Shown here: positions 21,648-26,590 of the stretch, in pieces
Layout of the letters: every line of letters starts with the position of its first letter
Numbering within the stretch: position 1 is the stretch's first letter
Assembly (NCBI GenBank): GCA_964467615.1
Contig: CAYXRK010000052.1
Location: forward strand, 1 to 26,590
DNA from: CAYXRK01 sp964467615
GTDB taxonomy: Bacteria; Hydrogenedentota; Hydrogenedentia; Hydrogenedentales; GCA-2746185
Length of the DNA: 26,590 bases
Direction: 5' to 3'
The notes under the pieces: generated by a model
Told to the model about the DNA's origin: nothing
Seen by the model: the letters and a program-made list of their open reading frames with translations, nothing else
Databases searched by the model: none
Position numbers and translations under genes: made by a program

Positions 21648-22248
21648 CTTCATTCTTTCGCCCCTATAGGGTTTGAGTCGGGTTGGGCATGGCGGAGACT
21701 TGGGGCTCACGCGCCAAGCTACAATGCTTTCGCCCCTACGGGGCTTAACGTAGGTTGGGCATGACGGAGACTTGGCGCTCACGCGCCAAGCTACAATGCT
21801 TTCGCCCCTACGGGGCTTGACGTGGGTTGGGCATGGCGGAGGACTTGGCGCTCACTCGCCAAGCTACAATGCTTTCGCCCCTACGGGGCTTGAGGTGGGT
21901 TGGGCATGACGGAGACTTGGCGCTCACGCGCCAAGCTACAATGCTTTCGCCCNNNNNNNNNNNNNNNNNNNNNNNNNNNNNNNNNNNNNNNNNNNNNNNN
22001 NNNNNNNNNNNNNNNNNNNNNNNNNNNNNNNNNNNNNNNNNNNNNNNNNNNNGGAGACTTGGCGCTCACGCGCCAAGCTACAATGCTTTCGCCCCTACGG
22101 GGCTTGAGGTGGGTTGGGCATGGCGGAGACTTGGCGCTCACGCGCCAAGCTACAATGCTTTCGCCCCTACGGGGCTTGACGTGGGTTGGGCATGACGGAG
22201 ACTTGGCGTTCACTCGCCAAGCTACAATGCTTTCGCCTCTACGGGGCT
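21648..22248 (+). repeat. Tandem array of 72-bp double-hairpin units
   Basis: Eight visible units, with ACAATGCTTTCGCCC-type landmarks near 21648 (variant), 21721, 21793, 21866, 21938, then after the N gap 22080, 22152 and 22224. Spacing is 72 or 73 bases. Each full unit holds hairpin A (CTTGGCGC, TCAC, GCGCCAAG: 8-bp stem, 4-base loop) and hairpin B (GCCCC, TAC, GGGGC: 5-bp stem, 3-base loop), joined by a conserved linker containing GGTTGGGCATG. The first unit opens with CTTCATTCTTTCGCCCC and the last is truncated within hairpin B. It fills the space between arsM and the deacetylase gene. No protein-coding role is supported. Confidence 0.9.
21953..22052. other. Assembly gap (100 N)
   Basis: Exactly 100 N inside the tandem array, the conventional placeholder for a gap of unknown size. 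The true number of repeat units is therefore unknown. Confidence 0.95.
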
Positions 22249-22250
22249 TC

Positions 22251-22262
22251 GGACTTCGGTCC
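22251..22262 (+). other. UUCG-tetraloop hairpin at the end of the array
   Basis: GGAC-TTCG-GTCC would form a 4-bp stem closed by a very stable C(UUCG)G tetraloop in RNA. It sits directly after the last repeat unit and 57 bases before the deacetylase start. Too short to call a terminator. Confidence 0.4.
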
Positions 22263-22319
22263 TAGTCGGAGCGTGTGGCATTCTATTGTGATGCCGCGAA
22301 TCGCTGGTATTGTGACGTC

Positions 22320-24020
22320 ATGAACTCGAGACGAATTTTACTCGCCGCCGTAGTGACGTATTGTGCGGCGCGCGTATTTGCCGCGGAGTCCGTGCCGGAC
22401 AAGACTGTCGTCTTGACGCTGGATGACGCGGTCAAGTCGCAGGTCACGTTTGTTGCGCCGTTATTAAGGGAGTACGGCTTTGGCGCGACGTTTTTCATCA
22501 CGCATCGATGGATGGACGACCCGGCGCATTTCATGTCGTGGGACGACGTTGCCGAGTTACATCGTCTTGGCTTCGAGATTGGGAACCATTCGTGGACGCA
22601 CGCGGATTTCGGATCGCCGAAGAATGCAGCGCGATTGGCGGGAGAACTCGCGCTCGTCGAGCGTGAGTTGACGCAAGTCGGCGTGCCGAAGCCCGTGAGT
22701 TTTGCGTGGTGCGGTAACAGCTTCGGCCCGGAGGCGCTCGCGATACTTCGAGCGGCGGGCTACATGCTCGCGCGGCGCGGCATGCAGCCGGAGGTGAAGT
22801 ACGGCGAGATCGTCCCCGGCCCACTCTACGAGCCCACGTCGCACGATCCGCTCCTCATCCCGACGTCAGGTGACGCGTACCCCGATTGGACGCTCGAACA
22901 TTTCAAGCGCGTCGTGGATCGCGCACGCGACGGGAAGATCGTGGTGCTCCAGTTTCATGGCGTTCCGGACGAGGCGCACCCGTGGGTACACACGCCTCCG
23001 GAACGGTTTCGCGAGTACATGGCCTATTTGAAGCAGGAGAATTTTCGCGTTATTGCGCTACGCGATGTCGAGCGGTTTATCGACTTCGATGCGCGGCGAA
23101 ATGATCCGGTCGCGCTTCTCCGGCATCCTGCGCGCGACGCGGACAAATTGGAACTGCCCGTCGAGATGGCGGCGACGCGCGAAAACATCGGTGCTTGGAT
23201 GCAGAACATGGCGGCGCATCGTTACACCGCGGAGGAAGTCGCGAAGGTCTCAGGATACAGCGTCGCGGAATCGCAGCAATTGTTGGAAAAAGCGCGTGCC
23301 AACTCGGTCGATAGCCCATCCGCTGGTTCGGTTCGAATCGTTCCCTACCCAGGTGGAAGGCACCCGCGCATCGGTTTTCTGGACGGCGCGATCGATCCGC
23401 AACGCGGCACGAAGGTAAGCGTGTTCGCGCCGTGGCGCGGCGGCGGCTATGTTGTGGTCGATTTGCCTGAGGCGATCTTTAGCAATCTCGGCCTGACGTT
23501 TCTCGCGCACACGCATATTCCCACGATATGGGACGCGTCGAACACCGTGATCGAGAATGTCGATTGGCAAACGCGGACGGACGGCGGTCTCGAATTCACG
23601 CGTGAATTGCCGAACGGGATTCGTTTCGGCGGGACGGTGATGGGGAAGGGCAACGGCGCGGACTTTGGCCTTTGGCTGGAGAACGGCACGGACGCGCCGC
23701 TTACCAGGCTTCGCACGCAAGTGTGCGCGATGCTCAAAGGCGCGGACGGTTTCGCGGCGCAATCGAACGAGCGCAAAATTTTTCGTCCGCCCTTTGCCGC
23801 CGCGCCCTCGCACGACGGAAAACGTTGGGTCATCACGGCGTTCGATCGTTGCGGGCGCGCATGGGGCAATGGGGATTGTCCTTGTGTTCATGCGGACCCC
23901 GTCCTGCCGGACGCGGCGCCAGGCGAGCGTGTCGAAGCGCATGGCCGCATCTGGTTCTACGAGGGGACCGACATCGAAAGCGAACTCAAGCGGGCCGGGG
24001 CACAATTCGCGGGGTCGTAG
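22320..24020 (+). CDS. Secreted polysaccharide-deacetylase (NodB)-like protein with C-terminal domain
   Basis: A 566-residue exported protein. A signal peptide (MNSRRILLAAVVTYCAARVFAA) begins at ATG 22320; the longer frame from 22275 would mask it. The NodB-type domain covers about 25-260. It shows VLTLDDAVKSQ (the TFDDG-like metal Asp pair), FGATFFIT, and the NHSWTH motif with two metal histidines near 88-93; a QFHGV segment near 220 fits the last catalytic His region. Such enzymes remove acetyl groups from amino-sugar polymers in the envelope or outside it. About 300 residues follow: an alpha-helical, HTH-like patch (YTAEEVAKVSGYSVAESQQL), then a beta-rich domain that I cannot assign firmly. 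The gene stands between the repeat array and a convergent gene 32 bases away. Substrate is unknown. Confidence 0.8.
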   Translation: MNSRRILLAAVVTYCAARVFAAESVPDKTVVLTLDDAVKSQVTFVAPLLREYGFGATFFITHRWMDDPAHFMSWDDVAELHRLGFEIGNHSWTHADFGSPKNAARLAGELALVERELTQVGVPKPVSFAWCGNSFGPEALAILRAAGYMLARRGMQPEVKYGEIVPGPLYEPTSHDPLLIPTSGDAYPDWTLEHFKRVVDRARDGKIVVLQFHGVPDEAHPWVHTPPERFREYMAYLKQENFRVIALRDVERFIDFDARRNDPVALLRHPARDADKLELPVEMAATRENIGAWMQNMAAHRYTAEEVAKVSGYSVAESQQLLEKARANSVDSPSAGSVRIVPYPGGRHPRIGFLDGAIDPQRGTKVSVFAPWRGGGYVVVDLPEAIFSNLGLTFLAHTHIPTIWDASNTVIENVDWQTRTDGGLEFTRELPNGIRFGGTVMGKGNGADFGLWLENGTDAPLTRLRTQVCAMLKGADGFAAQSNERKIFRPPFAAAPSHDGKRWVITAFDRCGRAWGNGDCPCVHADPVLPDAAPGERVEAHGRIWFYEGTDIESELKRAGAQFAGS

Positions 24021-24052
24021 GGCTATTACGTCTCAGTCTTCGCGCCAAAGGA

Positions 24053-26134
24053 TCAGAAACGGTAGACGAATTTGGTGAAGATGCCGCGGACTTTTTGGTC
24101 ACCGGACTGGGCGTCGTTCAGGACGAAGTAGAAGTCCCAGTCTTTTACGTCCTCGTAGGCGAACAATAGCGTGTGGTTGTAACGGTCTTCAGAACTTTCT
24201 TCGAGGGTAAGTTTTATGCGGCCGTCCCAGGCCCAGGTGTATTCGCTCTCGATACGAAATAGCCAGACGTCTTCGTCGCCGGTTGGGCGTTGTTCGATGC
24301 GGTAGTCGGCGTCGACGCTTCCGGTAAATCGGTCTCCAATGCCGAAGGGCTTCTCGAATTCGATGGCGTTGTAAGGGACGTCTTGGAAGATGCCCCAATC
24401 GTACGTGAGCGACACGGAATTCAGGCGGTCTTGCCTGTTGTATTCGACCCGGACGCGAGTGGATCGGTTGTCGAATGGGCGGCGAAAGAACTCGCCGCGC
24501 GAAATTTCGAAGTCGAACTTGTTGGCGAGTTCGACGCCGGCCTCGCCGTAGAAGTCGCGCAGGACGACGTCGCCTTCGTGATTTTGGAAATAGGTGGCGA
24601 AGACCCCCGCCTCGACTTGCCGGACGGGCCCGTCGGCGATCTCTTTGGAGAAGTTGGCCTCGATGTATGGCCCGACGATGTTTTTCCGGGGGATGAAGCC
24701 GAGGTCGGGATCGAAGTTCTCGGATATGTCGAGCACGCCGAGTTCCCAGAAGAACGGCGTCTTCCCGCCTTCGAGGGCCGATTGGAAAGCATGGCCGGCC
24801 TCGCGGACGATGACTTCGTCCTCCTCGCCCTCTTCGTCCACAACGACGTCCGTGTGTTTGTCTTGCGTGTAGAGATACTGGGTGGTCCACGAGAGCGTCG
24901 GCGACAATTCAATGCGCAAGTCCGGCCCGCCGACCCAGTTGTATCCATCGTCGCGGTCCGCGCTTACCCAAATGCCGCCAAGTTGGGTGCGTTCGCCGAC
25001 GTGCTGGGTGTACCTCGCGACGAGGAAGTCGGCCTCGCCGCTGTTGACGCTTTCGCCGCGCAGGGCGAGGATTCCGGACGACCACTCGCCGCCCTCTCCG
25101 GTGATTTTTGCGGCGGCGTCGATGTCGGTGATTCGGCGGCTGTTGTAGATGTTGATCGGTGAGGCGAAGAGTTCGGCGCCGTCGTTGAAAAACGGCCGGC
25201 GTTCCGGAAGGAAGCGTTCGATGTCCAAGAGTTCTATGGTGTCGGCGTCGGCCTCGACTTGCCCGAAGTCCGGGTTCACCGTGAATGTGCTCACCCAGTT
25301 GTTGTTGAGGCGCAAGGTCAGGTCAAGTCCGGTCGAGCCTTTGTTTGTGATGTCTCCGCCGTTGGGTTCAGTAAAGGTCCCGCTGACGTAGGTCTCTGCT
25401 TTGGGGCGCCGGTTGATCGGTACGTTTCGCAGGTCGAGGCCGGTGAGCGAACCGAAATCGGCGACGACTTTGGGCCCGAAACCGAACTCGGAAATGGCCG
25501 CGCCTGGGGTGTAGCTCCAGTGCGAGTTGTTGCGTAGTTGCGGGCTTTGCCGGCGAAAGTTGATGCCCCACGTGACGTTCTCGCCGCCAATGAACAGCAT
25601 GTCGCCGATGGGTACGGCCATTTCGACGACCCATCGGTCCTCGAGAATCTTCGCTGCTGCGGGCCATTCGGAGTCCCATGAGACGTTCCGTTCGTACAAG
25701 CCGTCCCTCGAATCCCATCGCGTGCCCAACGGATTGACCAGAAACGTGTACGCTGTCCGGTGGTCGTGAAAGGTGTCCAGCCAGACTTGGATATAGTCCT
25801 CGATGCGCAGTTCAAAGCGATCGTATTTGCGGACCGTGGCCACGATGGTCTTCGGATCCTGCATCATCTCGAGCGCGAAGTAGAGAAACGCGTCGTCGTA
25901 CAGCACCCGCGCAAAGGTCGGGGTTGGCTCTGGGGTCCCGTCGCGGACGTTGGTGAACCCGGTCACTTTGGGCGCGGTGTCCCAGGCAGGTTCGTCGAAA
26001 ACGGCGTCGATCACCGGCGGGGTTTCCGCGCGCACGGCTTGGATGGTGAATTCGTGTTGGTGATCCTTGGCGCGCGCGATGGCCGAAGATGCCGCGAACG
26101 CAATGAGCGCCGCGATTTTGTACTTCAACCGCAC
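24053..26134 (-). CDS. DUF5916-type outer-membrane protein with CBM9-like N-terminal domain
   Basis: A 693-residue exported protein. The start is GTG 26134, followed by a signal peptide (MRLKYKIAALIAFAASSAIARA). A CBM9-like domain spans about 30-210 (PVIDAVFDEPAWDTAPKVTGF... LYFALEMMQDP... YIQVWLDTFHDHRTAYTFLVN). A long beta-rich region follows, with NPDFGQVEADAD and FLPERRPFFNDGAELF near 285-315, both hallmarks of DUF5916. The protein ends KFVYRF: a terminal Phe as in outer-membrane beta-barrels. This indicates a Gram-negative envelope. The likely role is a surface protein for handling of carbohydrate or other polymers, but no member function is well established. The only upstream neighbour on this strand is the tRNA-Gly gene. 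Confidence 0.85.
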   Translation of the reverse strand: MRLKYKIAALIAFAASSAIARAKDHQHEFTIQAVRAETPPVIDAVFDEPAWDTAPKVTGFTNVRDGTPEPTPTFARVLYDDAFLYFALEMMQDPKTIVATVRKYDRFELRIEDYIQVWLDTFHDHRTAYTFLVNPLGTRWDSRDGLYERNVSWDSEWPAAAKILEDRWVVEMAVPIGDMLFIGGENVTWGINFRRQSPQLRNNSHWSYTPGAAISEFGFGPKVVADFGSLTGLDLRNVPINRRPKAETYVSGTFTEPNGGDITNKGSTGLDLTLRLNNNWVSTFTVNPDFGQVEADADTIELLDIERFLPERRPFFNDGAELFASPINIYNSRRITDIDAAAKITGEGGEWSSGILALRGESVNSGEADFLVARYTQHVGERTQLGGIWVSADRDDGYNWVGGPDLRIELSPTLSWTTQYLYTQDKHTDVVVDEEGEEDEVIVREAGHAFQSALEGGKTPFFWELGVLDISENFDPDLGFIPRKNIVGPYIEANFSKEIADGPVRQVEAGVFATYFQNHEGDVVLRDFYGEAGVELANKFDFEISRGEFFRRPFDNRSTRVRVEYNRQDRLNSVSLTYDWGIFQDVPYNAIEFEKPFGIGDRFTGSVDADYRIEQRPTGDEDVWLFRIESEYTWAWDGRIKLTLEESSEDRYNHTLLFAYEDVKDWDFYFVLNDAQSGDQKVRGIFTKFVYRF

Positions 26135-26275
26135 GATTGTTGTCTCGCTGTTGCGCTGGACGGTGCAGCGTTTCCGCAGGCCGGCCTCGAAAGATCCCGC
26201 GAGTTAGAGGCGGTTCCCCGACATTTGGTTTGCACCAGGGTGATGACGGGCCGGTTCGCGGGCGCAACTCGAAGA

Positions 26276-26351
26276 TGGAGCGGGACACGGGGTTCGAACC
26301 CGCGACATCCAGCTTGGGAAGCTGGCACTCTACCAACTGAGTTAGTCCCGC
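26276..26351 (-). tRNA. tRNA-Gly (anticodon CCC)
   Basis: The full cloverleaf reads on the minus strand. The acceptor stem is GCGGGAC/GTCCCGC, the D arm ACTC...GAGT with loop AGTTGGTA, and the anticodon stem CCAGC/GCTGG around TTCCCAA (anticodon CCC, decoding GGG). A 5-base variable loop and T arm GCGGG-TTCGAAC-CCCGT follow. Discriminator base U73 fits glycine, and CCA is encoded (26276-26278). Confidence 0.97.
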
Positions 26352-26590
26352 TCAGGTCGCCAACTAAAAGTCTAACAACGGGGCGGTTGGCTGTCAATTG
26401 TGAGGCGAACCAGTCGATTGCGAAGACGAATGACGAGTTGTGGTGAAGGGGGCGCCGGATGGAACCACGAAATACACGAACGACACGAAATAAATCGGTC
26501 GACAATGTGGGTTGCCGAGCGGGAGTTGTGATGAAGGCGGCCTTCATCTGGAATGGATGCTGGGAGGCAGCCGAGGGCGGCTGCCCCACA
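26352..26590. repeat. Intergenic end region with hairpin repeats
   Basis: No gene is seen. It holds an A-rich degenerate tract (CACGAAATACACGAACGACA, about 26465-26484). Two inverted repeats follow: GATGAAGGC/GCCTTCATC with a 1-base centre (26530-26548), and GGCAGCC/GGCTGCC (26566-26585). Both resemble dispersed intergenic elements rather than terminators, as no T-tract follows. The window ends here. Confidence 0.55.

Noticed and set aside
21648..22248. Array as a CRISPR locus
   Set aside because: The whole 72-base period is conserved, with no unique spacers, and no cas genes are present in the window.
21648..22248. TACAAT in each repeat unit as a -10 promoter box
   Set aside because: The nearest -35-like hexamer (TTGGCG) is only 14 bases away and poorly matched; the spacing is wrong for a sigma-70 promoter.
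21827..22265. Array as a protein-coding repeat (24-residue peptide repeats on either strand)
   Set aside because: The 72-base period is a multiple of three, so several frames on both strands stay open automatically. There is no RBS, and the conservation pattern follows hairpin pairing rather than codon positions.

Overview
The window is high-GC bacterial DNA, densely coding on both strands, with a 100-base run of N inside a tandem repeat. That run suggests a scaffold from a draft or metagenome assembly. Three Gfo/Idh/MocA oxidoreductases, a Tat-exported one among them, sit with a secreted TIM-barrel isomerase-like protein, a DUF3604/PHP-type protein, a DUF5916-type outer-membrane protein and many dispersed palindromic repeats. 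This mix resembles Hydrogenedentota- or Planctomycetota-like heterotrophs. The taxonomic statement is inference; the window has no rRNA marker.

Layout. 1-3659: the 3' end of a zinc-type sugar/polyol dehydrogenase, then a minus-strand pair (N6-adenine DNA methyltransferase followed by a PIN-domain nuclease). 3660-4326: non-coding, with dispersed repeats. 4327-10858: a secreted PHP-like protein diverges from a SWIM-SNF2 helicase, followed by a DUF4143-type ATPase with a promoter that predicts a leaderless mRNA. 10902-16474: a six-gene minus-strand operon read Gfo/Idh, SDR, ROK kinase, SIS protein, core-MetE-like protein, MBL hydrolase. Four of its five junctions are 4-base GTGA stop/start overlaps and the fifth is a 3-base gap. 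16475-20056: a divergent region carrying a hairpin repeat, a secreted TIM-barrel protein, a small membrane protein and two more Gfo/Idh enzymes. 20057-21624: a probable metalloid-response operon with a near-consensus promoter, a cysteine-rich AbrB-type protein resembling the HgcAB-associated family, and the arsenite methyltransferase ArsM. 21648-22248: a tandem array of 72-bp double-hairpin units. 22320-26134: a secreted NodB-type deacetylase-like protein convergent with a DUF5916-type outer-membrane protein. 26276-26351: tRNA-Gly(CCC).

How the genes fit together. Most content points to breakdown of unusual sugars: export-targeted enzymes at the envelope, and a tightly coupled cytoplasmic set of oxidoreductases, a sugar kinase, a phosphosugar-binding SIS protein and a lactonase-like hydrolase. 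The substrate cannot be read from sequence. The features most worth attention are the 72-bp hairpin array with a diverged copy 5 kb away that shows a compensatory base-pair change, the AbrB-ArsM operon with paired cysteines in both proteins, the translationally chained six-gene operon containing a MetE-like protein, and the methyltransferase-PIN pair.
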